Part shown: positions 1-7,680 of the stretch, one piece after another
How the letters are laid out: each line of letters opens with the position of its first letter
Numbering within the stretch: the first letter of the stretch is position 1
Translations under genes and position numbers: made by a program
Source: Bradyrhizobium zhengyangense
GTDB taxonomy: Bacteria; Pseudomonadota; Alphaproteobacteria; Rhizobiales; Xanthobacteraceae
Reading direction: 5' to 3'
Length of the DNA: 64,000 bases
NCBI RefSeq assembly: GCF_022012435.1
Contig: NZ_JAKLUA010000007.1
Location: 124,001 to 188,000 of the forward strand
Notes under the pieces: generated by a model
What the model saw: only the letters and a program-made list of their open reading frames with translations
What the model was told of the DNA's origin: nothing
Database searches by the model: none

Positions 1-120
1 TCCAACGAGCCCTGGACCATCGGCACCAACGTTTCCTCCGGTTGCATCCGCATGCGCAACGAGGACGTCATCGACCTCTATGGCCGCGTCAATGTCGGCA
101 CCAAGGTCGTGGTGATGTGA
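1..120 (+). CDS. L,D-transpeptidase (YkuD family), C-terminal end only
   Basis: The window opens inside this gene and holds its last 39 codons, ending in TGA. The residues include SSGCIRMRNEDVIDLYGRV, which matches the catalytic end of the YkuD fold, where the Cys of the S-x-G-C-x-R motif is the nucleophile. Such enzymes form 3-3 peptidoglycan cross-links or attach proteins to peptidoglycan in the periplasm. The fold assignment rests on this short motif and the typical tail (nVGTKVVV) only. The N-terminus, any signal peptide and any LysM domain lie outside the window. A strong hairpin terminator follows within 30 bases, so the gene ends its transcript here. Confidence 0.8.
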   Translation, partial: SNEPWTIGTNVSSGCIRMRNEDVIDLYGRVNVGTKVVVM

Positions 121-140
121 GACTCTGACGTTTGATGTGA

Positions 141-170
141 AAACGGCCGCCTCATCGGCGGCCGTTTTTG
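141..170. terminator. Rho-independent terminator between convergent genes
   Basis: A perfect 10-bp inverted repeat (AAACGGCCGC / GCGGCCGTTT, 141-150 and 158-167) with a 7-base loop is followed by T residues on the plus strand. The other strand also has a short T run, so it may serve both the transpeptidase gene and the convergent DUF2076 gene. Confidence 0.8.
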
Positions 171-189
171 TTTGGCGCGTCGCGCGGCT

Positions 190-1029
190 TTACGCGTAGT
201 CGCTGCCGCCATCGTCACCGCCGCCGAAATCGCTGTCGTCGGCCGTGTCCATATTGTCGTTGTTGTCGTAGTTCTGGTCGTCGTTGTCGCGATCGTTCGA
301 GGCCTGGTCGAAGAAGCCCTGACGGGAATCCCGGTTCGACCCGATGTCATCGAGGCCGGCGTCGCGCGCGAGCGAGCCGCCGGACTGGTCGCCGCCCCAG
401 GGACTGCCACCCGTGGAGCCGCCACCGCGCTCCTCGATGATGGTGGTGTCGCCGAAAGCCTGATGCGATCCGCCGCCCATCATGCCGCGAATGCTGGAGA
501 GCAGCAGCGAGCCGCCGACCACGCCGGCCGCGGCCGCCGCCGCGGTGCCGAGGAACGAGCCGCCGCCACCGCCGACCGGCGGCGCGCCATAGCCCTGTCC
601 GTATCCTTGTCCGTATCCCTGGCCTTGTCCGTAAGCCTGACCGTAAGGCGGCTGGCCGTAGCCGGGCTGGGCCTGCTGCATCGCCTGACCGCTGTTCCAG
701 ACCGGCCGCTGCTCGCGCGGCGGCACATTCGGAACCGAGCCGCGCGATTGGCTCGTGCCAAACAGCGTGTCGCGCATGGTGTCGAGAAAACCGCCGGACT
801 GCGGCTGCTCGGGCGCATGGGCCGCTTCCAGCTCCTGGATGCGGTTATGCGCGCGCTTGAGCGCTTCGTCCTGCAACAGCGTGGTCTGCACCAGCGCATA
901 GACCGCGCCGGGTGCCTTGCGTAAGCCGTCCGAAATCGCGGCAATCGCGTCGGGATCGCGCGGTGCATTTTCCAGTTTCGAAAGCCGGTCGAAAAGCTCG
1001 TCGACGAGTTGGCGTTCCTGCGGCGTCAT
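190..1029 (-). CDS. DUF2076 domain-containing protein
   Basis: The 279-residue protein starts MTPQERQLVDELFDRL and matches DUF2076, a family of unknown function common in proteobacteria. The first 120 or so residues are helical and carry the conserved family core. A Gln/Gly/Tyr/Pro-rich linker with repeated YGQG units follows, then an Ala/Gly hydrophobic stretch (FLGTAAAAAAGVVGGSLLL) that could be a membrane segment or glycine-zipper, then GGGS linkers and a highly acidic Asp/Asn-rich tail ending DDGGSDYA. The start is supported by an AGGGAG ribosome-binding site. No enzymatic motif is visible. The architecture suggests a structural or scaffold role, which is inference only. Confidence 0.85.
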   Translation of the reverse strand: MTPQERQLVDELFDRLSKLENAPRDPDAIAAISDGLRKAPGAVYALVQTTLLQDEALKRAHNRIQELEAAHAPEQPQSGGFLDTMRDTLFGTSQSRGSVPNVPPREQRPVWNSGQAMQQAQPGYGQPPYGQAYGQGQGYGQGYGQGYGAPPVGGGGGSFLGTAAAAAAGVVGGSLLLSSIRGMMGGGSHQAFGDTTIIEERGGGSTGGSPWGGDQSGGSLARDAGLDDIGSNRDSRQGFFDQASNDRDNDDQNYDNNDNMDTADDSDFGGGDDGGSDYA

Positions 1030-1168
1030 GGTCAGTCTCCCTCGCGCGAAACAAGCGCAAGCGGGATGTAGGGTTCCATTGTGGCCCCAACAGTGGCTGC
1101 AGGATTAAATTTCGGTATGCGACAGACTGCCCCAAAGCTTAGCCTTTCAGGGTCGGCTTTCGCCGATT

Positions 1169-2014
1169 TCATCCCAATGTCACATGGCTCGTCGCGAGGA
1201 GCTGTGCGAAGGCGTCGCTTGCAAGATAGGCATGCTCGCGTTCCCTGACATCGGTCATCGGGTCGAGACCGGCGAGAACCTCGTCGACAAAGCCGGGATG
1301 GCACATGACGAGGCCGCCTTCGGGCAGGCCTGCGAGGAATTGCCGCATCAGCTCGCCGAACTCGGCCGCGCGGGTGAAATCATAGGCGCCGGCAAAGGCG
1401 GGATTGAATGCAAGGCCGGCGCGGCCCGCACGGCGGCGGAACGGTGCGCTGAGCAGATCGAGCAACAGGGCTTTCGGAGAGGCCAGCCGCTGCATCAGCG
1501 GCAAATCGCGTCCGCCCTGGCGCACCCAGGCCTTTGGCGCGATCTCGCTGACGGCCTCGACAAAGCCGTCGCGCACTTGCGGAAACAGCTGCACGTGCTG
1601 ATGGCCGTCGACGAAGTCGGGCGCCCGGCCGAAGGCTTCCGCGAACGCCAGCAGCTGCGCCCTCACTTCGTTGCGAAAGAACTCGCTGTCGAGCCGCCGC
1701 AAAAATCCTGCACGCAGCAGTTTTGGAAAGGCCATGAACATGTCGCCGTCCAAGGGGCGGAAATGCATGGTGAGGGGGCGGAACGGCGCCGACAGCGTCA
1801 CATGCAATCCGATCGCGCAGCGCGGGCTCGCCGTCGCGGCGGCAGAAAGCGCGTCGACCTCGCGCTGCTCGATCGCGGGGCCGACCATCATCACAGACGT
1901 CGCGTTGAGGCGGCCGCGTTCGATCAGGTCGCGAATGGCGCGGTTGACGCCGGGGCTGATGCCGTAATCGTCGGCGCAGAGCCAGATCTGCCGCAAGCGC
2001 GCGGCCGTGCTCAT
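1169..2014 (-). CDS. ChbG/HpnK-family carbohydrate deacetylase
   Basis: The 281-residue protein belongs to the ChbG/HpnK (YdjC-like) fold of metal-dependent deacetylases acting on sugars or glycolipids. Seen motifs are the N-terminal LCADDYGISPGVN with the metal-binding Asp pair, GLHVTL, and the DGHQHVQLFP metal-binding His motif. The ATG at 2014 was chosen because it forms an ATGA overlap with the upstream glycosyltransferase stop. The frame also reads further upstream, but that stretch is antisense-like sequence inside the glycosyltransferase gene. Coupling to a DPM1-like glycosyltransferase suggests that the pair builds and deacetylates a polyprenyl-linked sugar or glycolipid headgroup, as in ArnC-type modifications or hopanoid decoration. 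The substrate cannot be read from sequence. Confidence 0.85.
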   Translation of the reverse strand: MSTAARLRQIWLCADDYGISPGVNRAIRDLIERGRLNATSVMMVGPAIEQREVDALSAAATASPRCAIGLHVTLSAPFRPLTMHFRPLDGDMFMAFPKLLRAGFLRRLDSEFFRNEVRAQLLAFAEAFGRAPDFVDGHQHVQLFPQVRDGFVEAVSEIAPKAWVRQGGRDLPLMQRLASPKALLLDLLSAPFRRRAGRAGLAFNPAFAGAYDFTRAAEFGELMRQFLAGLPEGGLVMCHPGFVDEVLAGLDPMTDVREREHAYLASDAFAQLLATSHVTLG

Positions 2015-3132
2015 TCGGCCGCGGTCCTGTTGGATGCGTCCTGGCTCGAAGCGTCCTGGCTCGAAGCGTCCTGGCTCGAAGCGTCCTGGCTTGAAGCGTC
2101 CTGACTTGAAGCGTCCTGGGCCTTGTCGGCACCAAAATGCTTTTCGCTGTGCTCGGCGACGAAGTAGATCGGACGCGCCTTCAGCTCGGAGAGGATCTTG
2201 CCGATATATTCGCCGACGATGCCGATCATGATCAGTTGCACGCCGCCGATCGTCATCAGGCCGACCACGAGCGAGGGATAGCCCGGCACCTGCTTGCCCG
2301 TCGTGAACACCTCCCACAGGATCGAGAGGCCGAACAGGAAGGCGACGCCGGCAAGCGCGACTCCGAGCAGGCTGGCGAAGCGCAGCGGCGCCACCGAGAA
2401 CGAGGTCAGGCCCTCGATCGACAGGCCGAGCAGGCGGGCAGCGTTGAAAGTGGTGACGCCATGGGCGCGCGCCGCAGGCTCGTAATCGACGCGAATCTGG
2501 CGGAAGCCGATCCAGCTGGCCAACCCCTTGAAGAAGCGGTTGCGCTCCGGCAGTTGCCGAAGCGCGGTGACCGCGCGCGGCGAGAGCAAGCGGAAGTCGC
2601 CGGCGTCCTCCGGAATCTTCTGGCGCGCGCCCCAATTGATCAGCGCGTAGAAGCCGTGCACGGCGAGGCGGCGCAGGAAGGTCTCGTTGTCGCGATGCGC
2701 CTTGGCGGTGTAGACGACGTCATAGCCGTCATCGATCCAGTGCCGCACCAGCTGCTCGATCAGGGCGGGCGGATGCTGACCGTCGCCGTCCATGAACATG
2801 ACAGCGCCGAGCCGGGCATGGTCGAGGCCGGCCATCAAAGCCGCCTCCTTGCCGAAATTGCGCGACAGCGAGACGACCTGGACGTCGATCGCGTCGGCTG
2901 GCAGCGAGCGTGCGATCGACAACGTGCTGTCCGTGCTGCCGTCGTCGACATAGACGACCTCGCAAGAGAGGCGGTAGCGCTGCCGCAAGGTCTTGGCGAG
3001 ATCGCAGATGCGCTGGTGCAGGGCGGCCAGGCCCGCCGCCTCATTATAGACGGGGACGACAATCGACAGCCCCTTCGCAGCGGCATTCGCTGCGGTGGTC
3101 GTCAGGGCGGAAACATCAGAGCCCAGCGTCAT
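2011..3132 (-). CDS. DPM1-like family 2 glycosyltransferase with membrane anchor
   Basis: The 373-residue protein has a GT2 domain from about residue 20: LSIVVPVYNEAAGL, YVDDGSTDST, and MDGDGQHPP as the DxD-like nucleotide-sugar site. Two C-terminal transmembrane helices follow at about 265-290 and 300-325. This is the layout of undecaprenyl-phosphate sugar transferases (ArnC, GtrB, DPM1), which transfer a sugar from a nucleotide donor to a lipid phosphate at the inner membrane. The downstream deacetylase overlaps by four bases, so the two are co-translated. The extreme C-terminus is odd: a run of exact pentapeptide repeats (SSQDA) encoded by a 15-bp tandem repeat, absent from typical family members as far as I know. 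Confidence 0.88.
   Translation of the reverse strand: MTLGSDVSALTTTAANAAAKGLSIVVPVYNEAAGLAALHQRICDLAKTLRQRYRLSCEVVYVDDGSTDSTLSIARSLPADAIDVQVVSLSRNFGKEAALMAGLDHARLGAVMFMDGDGQHPPALIEQLVRHWIDDGYDVVYTAKAHRDNETFLRRLAVHGFYALINWGARQKIPEDAGDFRLLSPRAVTALRQLPERNRFFKGLASWIGFRQIRVDYEPAARAHGVTTFNAARLLGLSIEGLTSFSVAPLRFASLLGVALAGVAFLFGLSILWEVFTTGKQVPGYPSLVVGLMTIGGVQLIMIGIVGEYIGKILSELKARPIYFVAEHSEKHFGADKAQDASSQDASSQDASSQDASSQDASSQDASNRTAAE
2036..2110. repeat. 15-bp tandem repeat, five units, inside the glycosyltransferase gene
   Basis: Five consecutive 15-base units begin at 2036, 2051, 2066, 2081 and 2096, with consensus GCGTCCTGGCTCGAA. The first three are identical and the last two carry one and two changes. 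A partial sixth unit follows. Read on the minus strand they encode repeated SSQDA near the C-terminus of the glycosyltransferase. Unit length is a multiple of three, so gain or loss keeps the frame. Confidence 0.95.
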
Positions 3133-3236
3133 CGATCAAGGTTCCAGAGCGCGTTCAGGATCATCGGGGCAGCATATGATAGCTGCAGCTTGCTGTCGCT
3201 ACGCTGAACGGAGCTGCTCAACGAGCTTTGGGCTCA

Positions 3237-4211
3237 CTACCGCAGGAAAGTCTCAAGCTTGGCGAACAGCGGGTTTTCCCGATCGAACACGTAGTCGAGC
3301 GAGACCACCGAGACGGTCTCGGCCCCGTGTTCGCGCAGGAAGCTCGCCAGCGCATAGATCTGCCCAGGTGGGCAGTGCAGCGTGAGCATGCCCGACGAGG
3401 TCGGCCCGCCGAACGGAGCCTCGACGCCGAAGCGGCTGTGAGCTTCGCCGAGCAGGGTGGCGTCGCATTGCCGGAAGCGGGTCCGGACCTCGCGGTATTT
3501 GTTGGCGCGCGCCCGGGCCGCGATGTGGTCGAGGATGATGCGCGCGGTCTCGCGGGCTTGCGGCGACCAGTCGGCATCTTTCGAGGCGACCAGATTGGCC
3601 TGGCTGCGCAGGATCACGCCGTCGTCGAGCACCCGCAGGCCGTTGGCGGCAAGCGTCGCACCCGTCGTGGTGATGTCGACGATCAGCTCGGCGCTGCCGG
3701 CCGCCGGCGCGCCCTCGGTCGCGCCCGCGCTTTCGACGATGCGGTAATCGCTGATGCCGCGCTGCGAGAAGAACGCGCGGGTGAGATTGATGAACTTGGT
3801 CGCGACCCGCATCCGCATGTGATGCTGCTCGCGGAAGCCGGTGGCGACGTCGTCGAGATCGGCCATGGTGCGGACGTCGATCCAGGCCTGCGGCACCGCG
3901 ACCACGACGTCGGCATAGCCGAACCCCAGTCCGTCGATCAGCGACACGCGCTTCTCCGCGTCCGCGATGTTGTCGCGCACCAGGTCTTCTCCGGTGACGC
4001 CGAAATGCGCGTAGCCGCGCGACAATTGCGCGGCGATCTCGCTCGCCGAGAGATAGGCGACCTCGACATTGTCGAGGCCCGCGATCGTGCCGCGATAGTC
4101 GCGGGCGCCGCCGGCCTTCGACAGCTTGAGGCCGGCGCGGGCGAAGAAGGCTTCGGTATTTTCCTGAAGGCGGCCCTTGGAGGGAACGGCCAGGACGAAC
4201 GGCGCGCTCAT
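3237..4211 (-). CDS. hisG: ATP phosphoribosyltransferase, long-type HisG
   Basis: This enzyme joins ATP and PRPP to give phosphoribosyl-ATP, the first and feedback-controlled step of histidine synthesis. The 324-residue protein starts MSAPFVLAVPSKGRL, with the catalytic core over about 1-225 and the PRPP-binding region around ELIVDITTTGATL. A further C-terminal domain of about 90 residues (FGGPTSSGMLTLHCPPGQIYALASF) looks like the ferredoxin-like regulatory domain of long HisG enzymes. hisZ lies immediately upstream with a 3-base gap, so the two form one transcript. Co-occurrence of a long HisG with HisZ is unusual, because textbook HisZ partners are short HisG proteins of 200-230 residues. 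Confidence 0.95.
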   Translation of the reverse strand: MSAPFVLAVPSKGRLQENTEAFFARAGLKLSKAGGARDYRGTIAGLDNVEVAYLSASEIAAQLSRGYAHFGVTGEDLVRDNIADAEKRVSLIDGLGFGYADVVVAVPQAWIDVRTMADLDDVATGFREQHHMRMRVATKFINLTRAFFSQRGISDYRIVESAGATEGAPAAGSAELIVDITTTGATLAANGLRVLDDGVILRSQANLVASKDADWSPQARETARIILDHIAARARANKYREVRTRFRQCDATLLGEAHSRFGVEAPFGGPTSSGMLTLHCPPGQIYALASFLREHGAETVSVVSLDYVFDRENPLFAKLETFLR

Positions 4212-4214
4212 GGC

Positions 4215-5366
4215 TTAAGCTCCCACCTTGCGGCCGATGCTGGTCAGCGCATCCACCCAGACCGAGAAGCCGACCGCCGGTATAGGAGCGGCCGCTCCGA
4301 GCTGGGTCATCAGTCCATCATAGCGACCACCGGCAACCAGCGGCTCGGTGCCGTTACCCCTGTGATGCACTTCGAATTCAAACCCCGTGTAGTAGTCGAG
4401 GCCGCGCCCGAACGCGGTCGAGAAGCGCGTGCTCTTCACGTCGATACCGCGCGCGGCCATGAAGCCGACCCGGCTCTCGAGCTGGTCGATCGCGCCATTC
4501 AGATCGAGCCTTGCCTCAGCGGTGAGCGCCCGCAGCGCGGCGACCGCCTCGTCCGGATTGCCCGATATCGACAGAAAGCGCTTCAGCACGGCGATCGCCT
4601 CGCGCGGCAGCGCGCCACTCTTCAAGGTCGATTGCTCGAGGAAGCGGTCGGCGATCTCGGCCGTGGTGCGGCCGCCGACATTGGTGGTGCCGGCAATCGA
4701 CATCAGGTCGGTGACGAAGGCCAGCGCCGCCTTGCGGTCGGAGCCGGCGAGCGCCGCCAGCACGCCCTCATATTCGCTACGGGTCGCGGTAGTCTCCGCT
4801 GCCAGCCGCTCCAGATCCTGATCGAGGCTGATCTTGCGATTGAAGTCCTTGACCAGGCGGCGGCGCCAGACCGGATAAAGATTGAGTGCGTCGAGCAGCG
4901 CGTTGAACAGCGCGACGTCGCCGGTGCGGACCTCGACGTCGCGCACGCCGAAAGCGGCGGTCGCCTCCAGCGCCAGCGCCAGCGTCTCGGCATCGGCGGC
5001 AGCGCGATCCTGGCGGCCGAACGATTCGATTCCGGCCTGAAGGAATTCGCTGGCCTGTCCGCTGCGGTAGCGGAACACGGGACCCAGATAGCTGAACCCG
5101 GCCGGCTGGCCGGCGCGGCTGGATGCGAGGTAGTCGCGCGCCACGGGGATGGTCAGGTCGGGGCGCAGGCAGAGCTCTTCGCCGGACAGGTCCGTCGTCA
5201 GATAGAGGCTCTTGCGGATGTCCTCGCCCGACAGGTCCAGGAATGGCTCGGCCGGCTGCAGAATGGCGGGCTCGGCCCTGACATAGCCGGCCTGCGCGAA
5301 CGACAGCAGCAGCGTGTCCGCCCAGGCGGCGGAGCCGGCAGCATTTGAGGTGGCAGTCGCGGTCAT
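4215..5366 (-). CDS. hisZ: ATP phosphoribosyltransferase regulatory subunit HisZ
   Basis: The 383-residue protein resembles the catalytic core of histidyl-tRNA synthetase but acts as a regulatory subunit of HisG. Visible class II features are motif 2-like FSYLGPVFRYRSGQASEFLQ and the ATRSEYEG and GRGLDYYTGFEFEVHH regions. The latter keeps the family-wide GLDYYTG. The C-terminal anticodon-binding domain of a true HisRS is absent, consistent with HisZ. It starts at an ATG 3 bases from the hisG partner cluster end and lies first in the hisZ-hisG operon. A separate genuine hisS begins at the far end of the window, which supports a non-synthetase role here. Confidence 0.93.
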   Translation of the reverse strand: MTATATSNAAGSAAWADTLLLSFAQAGYVRAEPAILQPAEPFLDLSGEDIRKSLYLTTDLSGEELCLRPDLTIPVARDYLASSRAGQPAGFSYLGPVFRYRSGQASEFLQAGIESFGRQDRAAADAETLALALEATAAFGVRDVEVRTGDVALFNALLDALNLYPVWRRRLVKDFNRKISLDQDLERLAAETTATRSEYEGVLAALAGSDRKAALAFVTDLMSIAGTTNVGGRTTAEIADRFLEQSTLKSGALPREAIAVLKRFLSISGNPDEAVAALRALTAEARLDLNGAIDQLESRVGFMAARGIDVKSTRFSTAFGRGLDYYTGFEFEVHHRGNGTEPLVAGGRYDGLMTQLGAAAPIPAVGFSVWVDALTSIGRKVGA

Positions 5367-5578
5367 AACAGGGGTCCATCATCCCGGGAGAGCCGGGCAG
5401 GCAAGGGGAGGCCAAAGAGAGGCCAAGGAAAGGCAGAGGAATTGGCGCAGCCCTTAGCATGGTCGGAAAACGGTTTCGACCTCCAAAGGATCAATCGCTT
5501 AACGACTTTGGGACGGCCCAGGCGGCCCAGGCTGGATTCCCTGCTGGGCTCACGAAGCCGGAGGGCGATTCGCGAGGA

Positions 5579-5594
5579 AGGTATTATTATACCT
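5579..5594 (-). promoter_or_regulatory. Candidate -10 element and small palindrome upstream of hisZ
   Basis: AGGTAT-TATT-ATACCT is a perfect 6-bp inverted repeat with a 4-base centre. On the minus strand it contains TATAAT, a good -10 match about 210 bases upstream of hisZ. No convincing -35 hexamer is seen at 16-18 bases. No His-rich leader peptide was found in the intervening leader. Confidence 0.35.
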
Positions 5595-5640
5595 AAATCG
5601 GCCTTTGCAGCCTCGTCAGAGTGGCCGGAGCAGCCTTGCT

Positions 5641-5844
5641 TCACTCACAGCCAGGGCAGTCTCCGCGCTCTTCCACAATCGATGCTTCGTGCACGCCAGC
5701 TTCTGGGGCGTCGGAGATCGCGCCATCGGCGAGTTGCTCTGCCAGATCGAGAATTCTCTGCCTCTTGCGCGCGTCCGTGATGCCGCGAAAGGCTTTGATC
5801 AGACCTAGTGCCTGGCGCTCCCAAACATCGTCGTCCATGGCCAT
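5641..5844 (-). CDS. Small conserved hypothetical protein (67 aa)
   Basis: The short acidic, helical protein begins MAMDDDVWERQALGLIKAF and carries a pattern (ITDARKRQRILDLAEQLA) that I recognise from small uncharacterised rhizobial proteins often found near regulators. The tail has a Cys-x-x-Cys (GDCPGCE). An AGGA sequence sits four bases before the chosen ATG, and an in-frame ATG six bases later is also possible. It is transcribed toward hisZ but separated from it by about 270 bases. Function is unknown. Confidence 0.6.
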   Translation of the reverse strand: MAMDDDVWERQALGLIKAFRGITDARKRQRILDLAEQLADGAISDAPEAGVHEASIVEERGDCPGCE

Positions 5845-6066
5845 TCATTCCTGTCGGGCCGCCGGCTGAACGGAGCAGGCATCATCGAAAGAGTTGGATG
5901 CTGTCGTGCATCGAAGTCACAGCAGCCATCGACCTGACCGCCGTCTCGCAGCCGCGATGTCGATCGGAACATCGTCCGACGCGCGTCTCATCCATCCGCA
6001 ACGTCACTGTCAGTCACAATGAGAGATTGAGAATACTTGGCAAGTTGTCACATACTCAATCTGGGT

Positions 6067-6633
6067 ATGCCTGATGGTACGATCGCGGCTGCCTTCGTCT
6101 ACAACATGAATGCTGGTTTTCGATTCATGCCCAATGCTTCTGATGTCATCCGGACGGTCTCGCGGCATACGCTGGCCTACATGCTGTTTTCGATCAGCGA
6201 GATGTTCCGGAACTACGAAGAATTCGATCCGATGGACCTTCTGATTGTTCATGCGATTCTCAATGCGAACGTCATCAGTGTGATGAACGATCCGTCGCTG
6301 GACGAGAAGTTTTCGAGCATTCACACGGTCGAGCCGGACGCGATCAAGCAGGGCGTGTCGCGAGCGGCGCTCTCCCGTTTCCTGAGCCTGCCGCTGGAGA
6401 CGGTTCGCCGCCGCGTAGCGGGACTGAAGCGGCGGAAGATTCTCGCCGAGACCAAGGCCGGACTGATCGTGACCGAGCAGAACGCATTCAAGTTCGGCAA
6501 CAACCACGAACTGCAGAAGACCAATATGCTGCTGCTCACAAAATTGCTTCGCGATCTCAAGCGCGCCGGCATCAACGGACCGGATGATCTGAGTGCAGCC
6601 AAATTCGCGGTCGCGGCGAAGGAAGCGAAGTAA
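6067..6633 (+). CDS. Winged-helix DNA-binding protein, probable regulator
   Basis: The protein is about 188 residues from the ATG at 6067. An upstream TTG at 6037 and a downstream ATG at 6106 are alternatives, and none has a strong ribosome-binding site. The C-terminal half reads as a winged helix: VSRAALSRFLSLPLETVRRRVAGLKRRKILAE forms a recognition-helix pattern similar to Crp/GntR-like domains. The N-terminal half (RHTLAYMLFSISEMFRNYEEFDPMDLLIVHAIL) is helical and may sense or dimerise. The AraC-type gene follows after 10 bases in the same direction, so they are probably co-transcribed. No specific family is recognised. Confidence 0.7.
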   Translation: MPDGTIAAAFVYNMNAGFRFMPNASDVIRTVSRHTLAYMLFSISEMFRNYEEFDPMDLLIVHAILNANVISVMNDPSLDEKFSSIHTVEPDAIKQGVSRAALSRFLSLPLETVRRRVAGLKRRKILAETKAGLIVTEQNAFKFGNNHELQKTNMLLLTKLLRDLKRAGINGPDDLSAAKFAVAAKEAK

Positions 6634-6643
6634 GCGACGGGAT

Positions 6644-7651
6644 ATGGATCAAAGCCTTCTCAACATCACCCGCGACGGCGCGAACAAGAGTGCGGCGGAA
6701 CGCTTGTTGTCGTTCCAGGGACTCAAGCCGTCCTCGGCGCTCGAGCTGCAGACCTACGACATCGATCATTTCGGCGACAGTGAGAAATATGCCGGCGCGT
6801 CGAGCATGCCGTTATCATCAGGCTCGACTGCGATCATGCGTGCGCGGCTCAGCCTGCCGAATCTGAGCCTGTCGCTGGTGAAGACCTTCCCGCGGATCAT
6901 TCGCGGGTATCAATTGGCACACGCCGCGGCCGTGGTGGTGCCGATGGACCAGGTGACCTCGACGCGCATCAATGGGCAGTCAATCGGCAGCTCCATCGTC
7001 GTTCTGAAGGGCGCCTCCGACTGCCTGGTCCATGAGCCGGTCGGCCGTCTGATCGGTGTCATCTACTTCACGCCGCCGGCGTGCGAGCCCTGGTCTCGCC
7101 TGGATGGTTATCATTTGCTGAGCCCGGCATCGGACATGCTAGCGTCCCTGCGCGGCCAGATTTCCGCGACGCTTGAAACTGCGGCCAACGATCCGGACTT
7201 GCTGAACGAGCCGGAGTCGCGAGCGGCCGTCGAACAATCGCTGCTCAGCGTGATGAACGCTGCCATCGCAACCAGCGTGGACAGCCGTTCGGCCCACGCC
7301 ACGACGTCGACCTATCTGCGGATCGTCGCCGAGATGGAAAGCTTGATCCGGCACGATCTGACGATCTGGCACAAGACCACCGAAATGGCGGAGCGGGTGG
7401 GCGTGTCGGTCCGGACTCTCCAGAGTGCGACGCAGGCTATCTGCGGCATGAGCCCGCATCGCTATTCCAGGGTCTTGCGCCTCTGGTCGGTGCGCCGGCA
7501 GCTGCGCACCGGCCCGGCACGGCGCAGCGTGAAGGCCTGCGCCATTGCGCACGGCTTCTGGCATTTGAGCGAGTTCGCCGCGAGCTACAGGGCGGCGTTC
7601 GGAGAGTTGCCATCCGAAACTCTGCATCGATCGCTGCGCGAGCATGGCTAG
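6644..7651 (+). CDS. AraC-family transcriptional regulator
   Basis: The 335-residue protein starts at MDQSLLNITRDGANKS, behind a GACGGG ribosome-binding site. The last 100 residues are a typical AraC double helix-turn-helix: IWHKTTEMAERVGVSVRTLQSATQ for the first motif and AIAHGFWHLSEFAASYRAAFGELPSE for the second, including the conserved GF.h.s.F.r.y...FG.lPs pattern. The N-terminal 230 residues would bind an effector but show no clear cupin motif. It sits directly downstream of a winged-helix gene, so the pair may form a small regulatory module. Targets are not evident from the neighbourhood. Confidence 0.88.
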   Translation: MDQSLLNITRDGANKSAAERLLSFQGLKPSSALELQTYDIDHFGDSEKYAGASSMPLSSGSTAIMRARLSLPNLSLSLVKTFPRIIRGYQLAHAAAVVVPMDQVTSTRINGQSIGSSIVVLKGASDCLVHEPVGRLIGVIYFTPPACEPWSRLDGYHLLSPASDMLASLRGQISATLETAANDPDLLNEPESRAAVEQSLLSVMNAAIATSVDSRSAHATTSTYLRIVAEMESLIRHDLTIWHKTTEMAERVGVSVRTLQSATQAICGMSPHRYSRVLRLWSVRRQLRTGPARRSVKACAIAHGFWHLSEFAASYRAAFGELPSETLHRSLREHG

Positions 7652-7680
7652 GGCCATGATCGTTCGCCCGGCGTGACGAC

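Noticed and set aside
1169..2635. Extension of the deacetylase upstream through the glycosyltransferase gene
   Set aside because: The ATG at 2014 forms an ATGA overlap with the upstream stop and begins the conserved domain; the extension is out-of-frame glycosyltransferase sequence.
3228..5348. 706-codon open frame on the plus strand opposite hisG and hisZ
   Set aside because: It spans two recognised genes and their junction in antisense and shows no domain.
5367..5578. Histidine operon attenuator leader peptide upstream of hisZ
   Set aside because: No short frame with a run of His codons and no clear terminator/antiterminator pair were seen.
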